Origin: Brenneria roseae subsp. roseae
GTDB taxonomy: Bacteria; Pseudomonadota; Gammaproteobacteria; Enterobacterales; Enterobacteriaceae
Direction: 5' to 3'
Length of the DNA: 64,000 bases
Assembly (NCBI RefSeq): GCF_003115845.1
Contig: NZ_KZ819036.1
Span: 55,489-119,488, forward strand
The number at the start of each line of letters is the position of its first letter. Position 1 is the first letter of the stretch. A program made the position numbers and the translations under genes. The notes below the pieces were generated by a model, which saw only the letters and a program-made list of their open reading frames with translations, was not told the DNA's origin and made no database searches. Positions 1 to 11,471 of this stretch are shown piece by piece.

Positions 1-204
1 ACGCTACCGATCTTCGATCTGGCGATCCCAACCTCGCTGCCGGGTGTGGATCCTGCGATTCTTGATCCGCGCGATACCTATGCCGATCGGGCGCAATGGC
101 AGGAGAAAGCGGAAGATCTGGCGCATCGGTTTATCGCTAACTTTGATAAATACACTGATGCGCCAGCAGGCGCGGCGCTGATTTCAGCAGGTCCCAGGCT
201 GTAA
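1..204 (+). CDS. pckA: Phosphoenolpyruvate carboxykinase (ATP), 3' end only
   Basis: The window opens inside a reading frame that ends with TAA at 202-204. The 67 visible residues match the C-terminus of enterobacterial PckA, including the stretches DPRDTY and NFDKYTD and the ending AGPRL. The full enzyme decarboxylates and phosphorylates oxaloacetate to phosphoenolpyruvate in the cytosol for gluconeogenesis; the catalytic P-loop lies outside the window. pckA next to envZ-ompR, convergent with it, is the usual enterobacterial arrangement, which supports the call. A hairpin follows at 225-244. Confidence 0.95.
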   Translation, partial: TLPIFDLAIPTSLPGVDPAILDPRDTYADRAQWQEKAEDLAHRFIANFDKYTDAPAGAALISAGPRL

Positions 205-224
205 CTGCACGAAAAACGACAAAA

Positions 225-244
225 GGCGCGGATTACCGCGCCTT
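225..244 (+). terminator. Rho-independent-type terminator of pckA
   Basis: A perfect 7-bp GC stem (GGCGCGG / CCGCGCC) with an ATTA loop lies 20 bases after the pckA stop codon and is followed by TT. The uridine tract is short, so termination strength is uncertain. Confidence 0.7.
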
Positions 245-276
245 CAGGCCATTAACAACGTTAAATTTTAAGGAAA

Positions 277-317
277 ACACGGGGATGAGGTTCCCGCAGG
301 GACGCCTCGCCCCGTGT
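277..317 (-). terminator. Long hairpin downstream of envZ
   Basis: Inverted repeat ACACGGGG...CCCCGTGT, extended inward by ATGAGG/CCTCG with an imperfect loop, lies about 55 bases beyond the envZ stop. It would fold on either strand and so may serve the convergent pckA and envZ transcripts. The sequence CACGGGGATG-GGTT recurs in the hairpin after tex (11305-11332), suggesting a recurring terminator or repeat type. Confidence 0.5.
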
Positions 318-371
318 ATCTCAGGCTTACAGACGACGTTGTCAGTAATCTCTTTTTTTATCTGGAAAATA

Positions 372-2446
<2,075 letters not shown>

Positions 2447-2754
2447 TCTCTTTCTCCAAAGGCGCAATAGCCGCCGATGCCGCTATTGTTCAGAATCATA
2501 CGAATTACTGACAGTCGTTTCTGGTATACATTCGAGGCAAATTGTTACAAAGCATATTAAACTACGTGTAATCAACCAGTTTCGTACGCAATTATAGCCG
2601 TTCATAAATGAATCCATCGTAATTCATTGTACTGCTGCTACCAAGATCTCAATCATGCGTCTTATTCTCGCCAATCCTGCCTGATTTACGCCTTTGAAAG
2701 AATCGTTGATATAATGCCGGACTACCCCATCCGCTGCCATGAGATTGAAAACGC
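2447..2754. promoter_or_regulatory. ompR-greB divergent intergenic region
   Basis: This 308-base region separates the divergent ompR and greB genes and carries no credible gene. It is AT-rich in the middle, as expected for divergent promoters. A promoter for greB is listed separately at 2685-2715. No ompR promoter could be fixed by eye, and no strong hairpin was noticed. Confidence 0.6.
2685..2715 (+). promoter_or_regulatory. Probable greB promoter with extended -10
   Basis: A consensus -10 hexamer TATAAT (2710-2715) is preceded by TG at 2707-2708, forming the extended -10 pattern TGnTATAAT. The -35 region is poor (TTTACG at 2685 with 19-base spacing), which an extended -10 element can compensate. 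The greB GTG start lies about 40 bases downstream. Confidence 0.55.
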
Positions 2755-3243
2755 GTGAAAACGAACCTGATCACCCGGGAAGGATACAACAAACTCAAAG
2801 CTGAACACGATCATCTCTGGAATGTAAAACGCCCCGAGATCACTAAGATCGTATCATGGGCGGCCAGTCTGGGAGATCGTTCTGAAAACGCCGATTACAC
2901 CTATAACAAGCGCCTGTTACGTCAGATTGACCGCCGCGTTCGCTATCTGCGCAAATGTCTGAGCGAGCTGCAAATTGTCGATTATTCTCCCCAGCAGGAA
3001 GGAAAAGTTTTCTTTGGCGCCTGGGTTGAGATTGAAAATGAAGAGGGTCAGGTAAAACGCTTTCGTATTGTCGGACCGGATGAGATTTATGGTGATGTGA
3101 AAGATTACATCTCCATTGATTCCCCCATGGCGCGCGCCCTGCTAAAAAAAGAGATCGATGAGGAATTTACCGTCGCCACGCCGGACGGCGTCAAAGCGTG
3201 GTGTGTGAACGCCATTGAGTACATCAAAATAGCACAGGAATAA
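2755..3243 (+). CDS. greB: Transcript cleavage factor GreB
   Basis: Binds the RNA polymerase secondary channel and stimulates cleavage of backtracked transcripts. The protein of 162 residues has the N-terminal coiled-coil with the catalytic tip motif LGDRSENADY (Asp41/Glu44 region) and the C-terminal FKBP-like domain with SPQQEGKVFFGAWVEIEN and YISIDSPMARALL, all hallmarks of GreB rather than GreA. It begins with GTG at 2755, since MKTNLITREGY matches the family N-terminus. It is slightly longer and more divergent at the C-terminus than E. coli GreB. Synteny with ompR is conserved. Confidence 0.96.
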   Translation: MKTNLITREGYNKLKAEHDHLWNVKRPEITKIVSWAASLGDRSENADYTYNKRLLRQIDRRVRYLRKCLSELQIVDYSPQQEGKVFFGAWVEIENEEGQVKRFRIVGPDEIYGDVKDYISIDSPMARALLKKEIDEEFTVATPDGVKAWCVNAIEYIKIAQE

Positions 3244-3281
3244 ATCGTTTGTTCTTACTAGTCTCTTTAGTGGGTTAGCGA

Positions 3282-3344
3282 CTCCCCTGACAAACGGGGA
3301 GCCGGGAAGGAGTATGGGTGACAAAGCGCCGAACGTTGTCACCC
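3282..3344 (+). terminator. Two hairpins downstream of greB
   Basis: CTCCCC...GGGGAG (3282-3301) is followed by a 9-bp perfect stem GGGTGACAA...TTGTCACCC (3316-3344) with an 11-base loop. Neither has a clear T-tract. They probably protect or end the greB transcript before the acquired gene at 3498. Confidence 0.4.
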
Positions 3345-3497
3345 GTCTGACCGGCTCTTGCAGAGCAAGCCAGCAATGAATACACGGCGTAACGGCGCGA
3401 TACCTGCTGATATTTTCACCCGTTTATTTCTACGCTGACATAAATGTGTCACCTCCATCCCTTACCTTTGCCAACGATGAGCTATGGAGAACAATTT

Positions 3498-5231
3498 ATG
3501 TTTAGCTTAGATGCCATCCTGCAAGACCTTGCCCCCCATCGTCACACGCCTTCCTGGCAGAAAAACCTATTACGATCGTTATTATTCGAGAACGAAATCC
3601 AGCAATTTTCCCAGCGTTATCCCCATCTAAAGGGATTGGATCTGGTCGAGCAAATTCTGGATCACTTGCATCTCAACTGTGAAATGGTCGAAGGGGATTT
3701 GGAAAATATTCCCAGTCAGGGGCCGGTGGTGTTGGTTGCCAACCATCCGATTGGATCATTGGATGGACTGGCGCTGCTGCGCACGGTCGCCAGCGTCAGG
3801 CCCGACGTGCGTATCGTGGCCAGCCAGTTGCTCTCTTACGTTGAGCCGCTGAAAAACCTGTTCTTTTCCGTCGATAACTTTAATAACCGCACCAAGCGCC
3901 AGCAAATTACCGCGATACAGCAATATCTGAATAATGATGGCGCGATTATTGTGTTCCCGGCAGGGGAAGTGTCCCGTATCAGCCTGAAAGGCATCCGCGA
4001 CGGTCACTGGCACAGCGGCTTTATCCGCATGGCGAGCAAAGCGCGCGCCCCCGTCGTCCCTATTCACATCAGCGGGCGCAACAGCAGTCTGTTTTACTTC
4101 TCTTCGCTGATCTATCGGCCGCTTTCCACCCTGCTGCTGGTCAGGGAAATGTTTCGTCAACAGGGCAACAGACTCAAGATTCGCATTGGCGCTCGCATCC
4201 CTTATGTCACCTGGAATCAGGGCGACTGGCAGGCCAACGATCTTGCCGCACGTTTTCGCCGTCACGTTTATCGGCTGGGACAGGGAAAACCCGGCTGTTT
4301 TTCTGGTGAAAAACCCATTGCATTAGGCGAAGACCGCGTGATGTTGAAACGGGCGTTGGCTGACTGCGAAATGCTGGGCACCACCCCGGATGGAAAGATC
4401 GTCTACCTGTACCAGCGCGGTAAAGAAGACTATGTTCCGATTCTGCGCGAACTGGGACGCCTGCGGGAAATTGCCTTCCGGGCCGTTGGAGAAGGCTCCG
4501 GCCAGCGCCGCGATCTGGACAGTTACGATGACGATTATCTGCACCTGATTCTGTGGGATGAACGGGATCTGGAAATTGTCGGCGCCTATCGTTTTATCCC
4601 CACGGCCCGACAGATTGCCGGGAAAGGGAAAAACGGCCTCTACAGCCACAGCCTGTTTCACTACGGTGAAGAGATGGACCCGATACTGGCGTCCGGTATT
4701 GAACTCGGGCGCAGCTTCATCCAGCCTAAATACTGGGGCAAACGCGGTCTGGACTACCTCTGGCTAGGCATCGGCGCTTATCTGGCACGCTACCCGGAGT
4801 ATCGCTATTTATTCGGCCCGGTATCGCTGTCCGGCACCCTGCCGCCGACGGCCCGCGATCTGCTGATCGCCTTTTATCGCCTGCACTTTGCGCCCGACCA
4901 ACCCCTGGCCCAATCGCGCCGTCCTTATCCGGCATCCCTGCCCGATGTACTGAAGCAATTTGAAGGCACGGACTATCAGCAGGACCTGACGCTGCTGAAA
5001 AGCATGCTGGGCAACATGGGCTGCGCCATTCCGACGCTGTATAAACAGTACTCGGAAATCTGCGAGCCCGGCGGTGTCCGGTTTATTGATTTCGGTATCG
5101 ATCCCGATTTCAACAACTGTATCGACGGGCTGGTTCTGGTGGATTTGCAGCAGCTCAAAGAATCCCGCTATCAGCGCTACATTGCACCGTTCAGGGAAGA
5201 GACGCCGGAGCAGCCTCGTGCCGAAGGATGA
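3498..5231 (+). CDS. olsF: OlsF-like bifunctional ornithine-lipid synthase (acyltransferase fusion)
   Basis: The 577-residue protein joins two acyltransferase halves. The N-terminal half (about 60-260) is a PlsC-type glycerolipid O-acyltransferase with NHPIGSLDG (His83; the spacing is HX5D rather than the usual HX4D), a FPAGE block near 153-157 and PVVPIHISG. The C-terminal half (about 290-540) is an OlsB/GNAT-like N-acyltransferase region with YRFIPTA, ELGRSFIQ, YLFGPVSLSG and the ending FIDFGIDPDFNNCIDG. OlsF of Serratia proteamaculans has this architecture and makes ornithine lipids from ornithine, so phosphate-free membrane lipid synthesis is the likely role. The start at 3498 follows a GGAGAA site; upstream in-frame starts lack one. 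It stands alone between greB and poxB. A different amino-acid headgroup is possible. Confidence 0.75.
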   Translation: MFSLDAILQDLAPHRHTPSWQKNLLRSLLFENEIQQFSQRYPHLKGLDLVEQILDHLHLNCEMVEGDLENIPSQGPVVLVANHPIGSLDGLALLRTVASVRPDVRIVASQLLSYVEPLKNLFFSVDNFNNRTKRQQITAIQQYLNNDGAIIVFPAGEVSRISLKGIRDGHWHSGFIRMASKARAPVVPIHISGRNSSLFYFSSLIYRPLSTLLLVREMFRQQGNRLKIRIGARIPYVTWNQGDWQANDLAARFRRHVYRLGQGKPGCFSGEKPIALGEDRVMLKRALADCEMLGTTPDGKIVYLYQRGKEDYVPILRELGRLREIAFRAVGEGSGQRRDLDSYDDDYLHLILWDERDLEIVGAYRFIPTARQIAGKGKNGLYSHSLFHYGEEMDPILASGIELGRSFIQPKYWGKRGLDYLWLGIGAYLARYPEYRYLFGPVSLSGTLPPTARDLLIAFYRLHFAPDQPLAQSRRPYPASLPDVLKQFEGTDYQQDLTLLKSMLGNMGCAIPTLYKQYSEICEPGGVRFIDFGIDPDFNNCIDGLVLVDLQQLKESRYQRYIAPFREETPEQPRAEG

Positions 5232-5474
5232 TCTGCGAACGGCTATCGTCTGATGGGACAATACGCCGCCGCCAGCCATGCCGTGCGGGGGTTGACGAGA
5301 GCGATGGCGCTCGAACTGGCGGGATAACCATGCGTTAATCCCCGGCCAACAACATCAGTTCACAATTTTACCGCTCCCTTACCCGTCTCGTTTAGCGTAA
5401 TGCGTGTATGCTTTTTTCAGTGTAGTGATTCGCGATCGGGAAAACGGTCATTCATCAGAAAGGAGCGAAAAAGT

Positions 5475-7196
5475 ATGAAACAATCCGTTGCCACTTTAGT
5501 AGCCAAAACGTTGGAAAGCGCCGGCGTAAAACGCATTTGGGGCGTAACCGGGGATTCGCTGAATGGGCTGAGCGATAGTCTGAATCGTATGGGCACCATC
5601 GAATGGATGCCGACGCGTCATGAAGAGGTGGCGGCATTCGCCGCCGGCGCCGAAGCGCAGATTAGCGGCGAGCTGGCGGTTTGCGCCGGTTCATGCGGTC
5701 CCGGCAACCTGCATTTGATTAACGGTCTGTTCGATTGTCACCGCAATCACGTGCCGGTTCTCGCCATTGCCGCACATATTCCTTCCAGTGAAATCGGCAG
5801 CAACTATTTCCAGGAAACCCATCCGCAGGAGCTGTTTCGCGAATGCAGCCACTACTGCGAGCTGGTTTCCAATCCTGAACAACTGCCGCAGGTGCTGGGC
5901 ATCGCGATGCGCAAAGCGATTCTTAACCGCGGCGTTTCCGTGGTGGTACTGCCCGGTGATATCGCGCTAAAACCCGCGCCTGAAGAGGCGACATCGGACT
6001 GGTATCCGCCACAGCATCCCATTATTCGGCCAAACGACAGCGAAATACGCAAGCTGGCCGATCGGCTGAATGAGGCGAAAAATATCACGCTGATGTGCGG
6101 CAGCGGCTGTGCGGGCGCGCATGATGAAGTGGTGCAATTGGCCGCCGCGCTGAAGGCGCCGATGGTACACGCGCTGCGCGGCAAGGAATATATTGAATAT
6201 GACAACCCGTACAGCGTCGGCATGACCGGCCTGATTGGCTTCTCATCCGGCTACCACGCGATGATGAATGCCGATACGCTGGTACTGCTGGGTACGCAGT
6301 TCCCTTATCGCGCCTTCTACCCGACCGACGCCGCCATCATTCAAATCGATATCAATCCCGGCAGCCTCGGTTCGCACTGCCATGTCGACATGGCGCTGAT
6401 TGGCGATATCAAATCCACGCTGACCGCGCTGCTGCCACAGTTGGGTGTGAAAACCCATCGCGATTTTCTCGACAATGCGCTGGAGCACTACGCCGATGCG
6501 CGTAAAGGACTCGACGATCTGGCGACGGCCAATGATAAACAGGCGATCCACCCGCAGTATCTGGCACAGCAGATCAGCCACTATGCCAGTGAGGATGCCA
6601 TCTTCACCTGTGACGTGGGTACGCCGACCGTATGGGCCGCACGCTATCTGAAGATGAACGGCAAACGCCGGCTTATCGGCTCGTTCAGCCACGGCTCGAT
6701 GGCCAATGCGATGCCGCAGGCGCTGGGCGCGCAAGCGATCGACCGTCAACGCCAGGTCATTTCGCTGAGCGGCGACGGCGGGTTCAGTATGCTGATGGGC
6801 GATTTTCTGTCCGTCGCTCAGCTTAAGCTGCCGGTAAAAATCGTGGTGTTTAACAATAGCGTGCTGGGGTTTGTCGCCATGGAAATGAAAGCCGGCGGTT
6901 ATCTGACAGATGGCACCGAATTGGAAAATCCCAACTTTGCCGCGATCGCCAACGCCTGCGGCATCAAGGGCATTCGCGTGGAGAAAGCCTCTGCGCTGAA
7001 CGCCGCGCTGGAAGAGGCGTTTGCCTACGACGGCCCGGTGTTGATCGACGTTATCACCGCCACCTCCGAGCTGGCGATGCCGCCGCAAATTAAGCTGGAT
7101 CAGGCAAAAGGCTTTAGTCTTTACATGCTGCGCGCCATTATCAACGGACGCGGCGATGAAGTGATTGAACTGGCGAAAACCAACTGGCTGCGCTAA
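5475..7196 (+). CDS. poxB: Pyruvate dehydrogenase (quinone), pyruvate oxidase
   Basis: Peripheral membrane flavoenzyme converting pyruvate to acetate and CO2 with electrons passed to ubiquinone. The 573-residue protein has the three-domain thiamine-diphosphate fold: N-terminal pyrimidine-binding domain with the catalytic Glu in [12 protein letters not shown]-binding middle domain, and C-terminal diphosphate-binding domain with the GDGG...NN motif (SGDGGFSM to VVFNN). The C-terminal peptide ending LAKTNWLR matches the E. coli lipid-binding, autoregulatory tail. The start at 5475 has an AGGAG site; the upstream in-frame start adds 25 residues without family support. In E. coli it is RpoS-dependent; a stationary-phase promoter was not identified here. 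Convergent with the gene at 7303. Confidence 0.95.
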   Translation: MKQSVATLVAKTLESAGVKRIWGVTGDSLNGLSDSLNRMGTIEWMPTRHEEVAAFAAGAEAQISGELAVCAGSCGPGNLHLINGLFDCHRNHVPVLAIAAHIPSSEIGSNYFQETHPQELFRECSHYCELVSNPEQLPQVLGIAMRKAILNRGVSVVVLPGDIALKPAPEEATSDWYPPQHPIIRPNDSEIRKLADRLNEAKNITLMCGSGCAGAHDEVVQLAAALKAPMVHALRGKEYIEYDNPYSVGMTGLIGFSSGYHAMMNADTLVLLGTQFPYRAFYPTDAAIIQIDINPGSLGSHCHVDMALIGDIKSTLTALLPQLGVKTHRDFLDNALEHYADARKGLDDLATANDKQAIHPQYLAQQISHYASEDAIFTCDVGTPTVWAARYLKMNGKRRLIGSFSHGSMANAMPQALGAQAIDRQRQVISLSGDGGFSMLMGDFLSVAQLKLPVKIVVFNNSVLGFVAMEMKAGGYLTDGTELENPNFAAIANACGIKGIRVEKASALNAALEEAFAYDGPVLIDVITATSELAMPPQIKLDQAKGFSLYMLRAIINGRGDEVIELAKTNWLR

Positions 7197-7302
7197 CACC
7201 GCAGCGGCGCTGACCGGGGCCGCCCGCCTGAGTGGCGAAGCGGCCGCCTGCTTCAGCGTATAAAGCAACGTCAGAGCATCACGTTACGCGCCGAACCCCG
7301 CG

Positions 7303-8589
7303 TTATTCATCCCGCCGGGAAACGTAGTCCCGGCGTGGTTCACCGGTATAAATCTGGCAGGGACGATAGATCTTCATCTCCGGCTGGGTATGCATTTCAT
7401 TCCAGTGCGCAATCCACCCGATGGTCCGGCCCACGGTGGAAATCACCGTAAACATCGACGGCGGCAGCCCCATCGCTTTAAGGATCACCGCGGTATAAAA
7501 ATCTGCGCTGGGATACAGTTTGTTTTCCAGGAAATAAGGATCGGTAATGGCGATATGCTCCAGCTCAATCGCCACCTGAAGCAAACTGTCTTCCATACCC
7601 AGTTCGCCCAGCACCTCGTAACAGGTTTTACGCAGGATCGCCGCACGCGGATCGAAATGCTGGTACACCGAATTGCCAAATCCCATCAGGCGTAACGAAT
7701 TGTGCTCGTCTTTTGCGCGCTGCACAAATGCCGGAATACGATCCACGGTTTTAATCTCTTCCAGCATACGCATGCAGGCCTCATTGGCACCGCCGTGCAT
7801 CGGCCCCCACATGGACGCCAGGCCAGCAGCGATACAGGCAAATGGATTGGCGCCGGACGATCCTGATGCTCTGACCGCCATGGTGGACGGACACTGGCCG
7901 TGATCGGCATGCAGAATCAGAATGCGGTTCATCGCGCGTTCCAGTACCGCATTCACCTCATATTTCTCTGCGGGGATGGAAAACAGCATATGCAGGAAAT
8001 TACCGGTATAGGACAAGGAATTGCGGGGATAAACAGCGGGCTGTTCGATGGAATATTTGTAGCACATCGCCGCCAGCGTCGGCATTTTGGACAACAGACG
8101 AACGGCGGCCAATTCACGATGCTCCGCGTTATTAATATCCAGCACGTCATGGTAGAAAGCGGCCAGCGCCCCCACCACCGCACACATCAGCGCCATCGGG
8201 TGTGAATCACGACGAAACCCGCTGAACATGCGGGCGATCTGCTCATGAATCAGGGTATGGCGGGTAATGTTGTTGGTGAATTTCTTATATTCTTCCGGCG
8301 AAGGCACTTCACCATGCAGGAGAATGAAACAGACTTCGGTAAAGTCACATTGCTCCGCCAGTTGCTCAACAGGAAACCCCCGATGCAGCAGTACGCTGTT
8401 CACCGCATCAATATAGGTAATGGCAGATTCACACCCGGCGGTGTTGGCAAATCCGGGATCGTAGCTGCATAACCCCTGCGCGCCAAACGGACGGATATCC
8501 ACAGCCTCTTTCCCCATCACGCCGGAATGCATTTCCAGCGTAAGTTTTTCTTTCCCGTCTATTGCCAACGTGGACTGTTTTGCTGTCAT
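7303..8589 (-). CDS. Type II citrate synthase paralogue with altered active site
   Basis: The 428-residue protein aligns over its whole length with hexameric GltA (HADH block, [26 protein letters not shown]). Counting the initiator Met, it keeps His265, Arg315 (DPR), Asp363 and the substrate arginines equivalent to GltA 387 and 407. The usual GFGHRVY block, however, reads GFGNSVY, so the oxaloacetate-polarising His305 of GltA is Asn306 here and the next Arg is Ser. The HEQNAST block is also changed to HGQCPST. It is monocistronic, not near sdh genes where housekeeping gltA sits, so it is a paralogue. It may use another 2-oxoacid or be non-catalytic. The start at 8589 has a strong GGCAGGAGA site. 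Confidence 0.8.
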   Translation of the reverse strand: MTAKQSTLAIDGKEKLTLEMHSGVMGKEAVDIRPFGAQGLCSYDPGFANTAGCESAITYIDAVNSVLLHRGFPVEQLAEQCDFTEVCFILLHGEVPSPEEYKKFTNNITRHTLIHEQIARMFSGFRRDSHPMALMCAVVGALAAFYHDVLDINNAEHRELAAVRLLSKMPTLAAMCYKYSIEQPAVYPRNSLSYTGNFLHMLFSIPAEKYEVNAVLERAMNRILILHADHGQCPSTMAVRASGSSGANPFACIAAGLASMWGPMHGGANEACMRMLEEIKTVDRIPAFVQRAKDEHNSLRLMGFGNSVYQHFDPRAAILRKTCYEVLGELGMEDSLLQVAIELEHIAITDPYFLENKLYPSADFYTAVILKAMGLPPSMFTVISTVGRTIGWIAHWNEMHTQPEMKIYRPCQIYTGEPRRDYVSRRDE

Positions 8590-8965
8590 GAATCTTTCTC
8601 CTGCCGAATGAATAATCGTGTTCGCTATAGAGCAAATATACCCAATCAATCTCATTTTTATCGGTGAACTGCATCAGTTGCGCCACCGCAATCATACGGT
8701 GACAGCACTACTACCCAGCTTATTTAATACGCTAAAATCACCGATGGGTTGCAAGAATCTGACGTAATATTGATTCAGGTAAAGTTTGCTACCTGTCCGG
8801 TACGATAACGCAGCCCGCACTTGTCGCATACAAGCCGGCCAGATACACGGGATAGTAACACCTCCGCAGACTCAATGGGGACAGGCTGGCATTTTTCGCT
8901 TTCAATCCGTATAACTGTCCCCCTGTTGTTTAACCCATTAATTGATGACGATTGATATCAGACCT
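8590..8965. other. Divergent intergenic region between citrate synthase paralogue and tex
   Basis: These 376 bases lie between divergent starts and carry no supported gene. They should hold the promoters for both genes, but no convincing -35/-10 pair or operator was recognised by eye. Confidence 0.5.
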
Positions 8966-11293
8966 ATGAATGATTCATTAAGCCAGATTATTGCCAGCGA
9001 ATTGCAGGCTCGAACGGAGCAAGTGGACGCCGCCGTCCGGCTGCTGGACGAAGGAAACACCGTCCCTTTTATCGCACGTTACCGTAAAGAAGTGACCGGC
9101 GGGTTGGACGACACCCAATTACGCTTATTGGAAACGCGCCTGAGCTACCTGCGTGAACTGGACGATCGGCGCCAGACTATTCTGAAATCCATTGACGAAC
9201 AGGGAAAATTGACCGACCAGCTCGCCAGCGCCATTAACAGCACGCTAAGCAAGACCGAACTGGAAGATCTCTATCTGCCATATAAGCCTAAACGCCGGAC
9301 TCGTGGACAGGCAGCCATTGAAGCCGGGCTTGAGCCGTTGGCAGATAGCCTGTGGCAAGATCCCTCTCAGGAACCGGAACTCGCCGCTCAGGCTTACGTT
9401 GATGCTGAAAAAGGCGTGGCAGACACCAAAGCGGCGCTGGATGGCGCGCGTTATATTCTGATGGAACGCTTTGCGGAAGATGCCGCGCTGCTGGCGAAAG
9501 TCCGTCACTATCTGTGGAAAAACGCCCATCTGGTGTCCCGCGTGGTGGAAGGCAAAGAGGAAGAAGGCGCAAAATTCCGTGACTATTTCGACCACCACGA
9601 ACCCATTGCTCAGGTGCCTTCCCACCGTGCGCTGGCCATGTTCCGCGGACGCAATGAAGGGATTTTGCAACTGTCGCTGAACGCCGATCCGCAGTTTGAA
9701 GAAGCGCCGCGTGAGAGTTATTGCGAACAGATTATTATCGATCACCTGAATCTGCGTTTGGGTAATGCGCCAGCGGATAGCTGGCGGCGGGCCGTCATCA
9801 ACTGGACGTGGCGAGTCAAAGTGCTGCTGCATCTTGAAACCGAATTGATGGGCAGCGTGCGGGAAAAAGCGGAGGACGAAGCGATCAACGTGTTCGCCCG
9901 CAATATGCACGATCTGCTGATGGCGGCGCCCGCAGGCATGCGGGCGACCATGGGGCTCGATCCCGGTCTGCGCACCGGGGTGAAAGTGGCGGTGGTGGAT
10001 GCCACCGGCAAGCTGGTCGCCACCGAAACGATTTATCCTCATACCGGGCAAGCCGCCAAAGCCGCCGCCGTCGTCGCCGCGCTGTGCATCAAGCATCAGG
10101 TTGAACTGGTGGCGATTGGCAACGGCACCGCTTCACGTGAAACCGAGCGTTTCTTCCTTGATACGCAAAAACAGTTCCCGGATATCCATGCGCAGAAAGT
10201 GATTGTGAGCGAGGCCGGGGCATCGGTGTATTCGGCATCCGAACTGGCCGCACTTGAGTTTCCCGATCTGGACGTCTCCCTGCGCGGCGCGGTTTCCATC
10301 GCCCGCCGCTTGCAGGATCCGCTGGCCGAACTGGTGAAAATCGACCCGAAATCCATCGGCGTCGGTCAGTATCAGCATGACGTCAGCCAGAGCCTGCTGG
10401 CGAAAAAGCTGGATGCGGTGGTGGAAGACTGCGTAAACGCCGTCGGCGTTGATCTGAATACCGCCTCCGTCGCGCTGTTAACGCGCGTTGCCGGCCTGAC
10501 CCGGATGATGGCGCAGAATGTGGTCGCCTGGCGTGACGAAAATGGCCGTTTCCGCAGCCGGGAACAGTTGCTGAAAGTCAGCCGTCTGGGGCCAAAAGCG
10601 TTTGAACAGTGTGCGGGATTCCTGCGTATTAATCAGGGTGATAACCCGCTGGACGCCTCTACCGTTCACCCAGAAGCCTACCCTGTCGTAGAGCGTATTC
10701 TGGCCGCCACGGAACAGGCGTTGCAGGATCTGATGGGCAACCCCAGCGCGCTGCGCAGCCTGAAACCCGCGGATTTTACCGACGAGCGCTTTGGGGTGCC
10801 GACCGTTACCGACATCATCAAAGAGCTGGAGAAACCGGGCCGGGACCCGCGTCCTGAGTTCAAAACCGCCAACTTTGCCGATGGTGTGGAAACCATGAAC
10901 GATCTGGTGCCGGGCATGATTCTGGAAGGAGCGGTCACCAACGTGACCAACTTTGGCGCATTTGTGGATATCGGCGTACATCAGGACGGTTTGGTGCATA
11001 TTTCATCACTTGCCGACCATTTCGTCGACGATCCGCACAAGGTGGTGAAAGCCGGGGACATCGTGAAGGTCAAAGTGATGGAAGTGGATCTGCAACGCAA
11101 GCGTATCGCGCTGACCATGCGGCTTGATGAGCAGCCGGGAGAAACCGCAGTACGACGCGGCGGCAACAGCGGTGGACGCGACAACAACGCGCGTTCAGGC
11201 GCAGGCAAGTCACGGCCTCGCCCGGCCAACACGTCATCCGCGGGCAACAGCGCCATGAGCGACGCACTGGCGGCGGCGTTTAAGAAACGTTAA
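8966..11293 (+). CDS. tex: Tex family RNA-binding transcription accessory protein
   Basis: Conserved cytosolic nucleic-acid-binding protein (YhgF in E. coli) implicated in transcription and RNA handling. The 775-residue protein shows the Tex order: N-terminal helical domain ([11 protein letters not shown]), YqgF/RNase H-like domain beginning [10 protein letters not shown], helix-hairpin-helix repeats ([18 protein letters not shown]), and a C-terminal S1 domain ([21 protein letters not shown]). The tail is a low-complexity Gly/Asn/Arg-rich stretch ending in KKR. The start MNDSLSQ at 8966 is chosen from the family N-terminus; TTG at 8942 and ATG at 8945 are alternatives, and none has a good ribosome-binding site. 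In E. coli tex is followed by feoABC, absent here. Confidence 0.95.
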   Translation: MNDSLSQIIASELQARTEQVDAAVRLLDEGNTVPFIARYRKEVTGGLDDTQLRLLETRLSYLRELDDRRQTILKSIDEQGKLTDQLASAINSTLSKTELEDLYLPYKPKRRTRGQAAIEAGLEPLADSLWQDPSQEPELAAQAYVDAEKGVADTKAALDGARYILMERFAEDAALLAKVRHYLWKNAHLVSRVVEGKEEEGAKFRDYFDHHEPIAQVPSHRALAMFRGRNEGILQLSLNADPQFEEAPRESYCEQIIIDHLNLRLGNAPADSWRRAVINWTWRVKVLLHLETELMGSVREKAEDEAINVFARNMHDLLMAAPAGMRATMGLDPGLRTGVKVAVVDATGKLVATETIYPHTGQAAKAAAVVAALCIKHQVELVAIGNGTASRETERFFLDTQKQFPDIHAQKVIVSEAGASVYSASELAALEFPDLDVSLRGAVSIARRLQDPLAELVKIDPKSIGVGQYQHDVSQSLLAKKLDAVVEDCVNAVGVDLNTASVALLTRVAGLTRMMAQNVVAWRDENGRFRSREQLLKVSRLGPKAFEQCAGFLRINQGDNPLDASTVHPEAYPVVERILAATEQALQDLMGNPSALRSLKPADFTDERFGVPTVTDIIKELEKPGRDPRPEFKTANFADGVETMNDLVPGMILEGAVTNVTNFGAFVDIGVHQDGLVHISSLADHFVDDPHKVVKAGDIVKVKVMEVDLQRKRIALTMRLDEQPGETAVRRGGNSGGRDNNARSGAGKSRPRPANTSSAGNSAMSDALAAAFKKR

Positions 11294-11304
11294 CCGGAAG
11301 AAAG

Positions 11305-11332
11305 CACGGGGATGGGGTTGCCCCACCCCGTG
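11305..11332 (+). terminator. Hairpin downstream of tex
   Basis: CACGGGG-A-TGGGG pairs with CCCCACCCCGTG across a short loop, 11 bases after the tex stop. It is strong in GC but has no T-tract. It resembles the hairpin at 277-317. Confidence 0.5.
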
Positions 11333-11471
11333 GTCGCCCCGAATATCCCGATCCTTAAATGCGAGCGGTATTAACCCAGCCATCCCCCGCGCCAGAGAGG
11401 AAGCCAAACCCCGGTTGGTTTCCTCCTCTCCCTGTCAAGGCTCATATCGCTACCCAAACAGGTTCAGAGCC

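Noticed and set aside
6243..7268. Long minus-strand frame opposite poxB (341 codons)
   Set aside because: High-GC antisense frame, no recognisable domain, no ribosome site; poxB is certain. The same applies to frames opposite tex (9245-10096), the phosphatase (14014-15114), acrD (16798-17907), malP (43411-44178) and ulaA (55168-56037).
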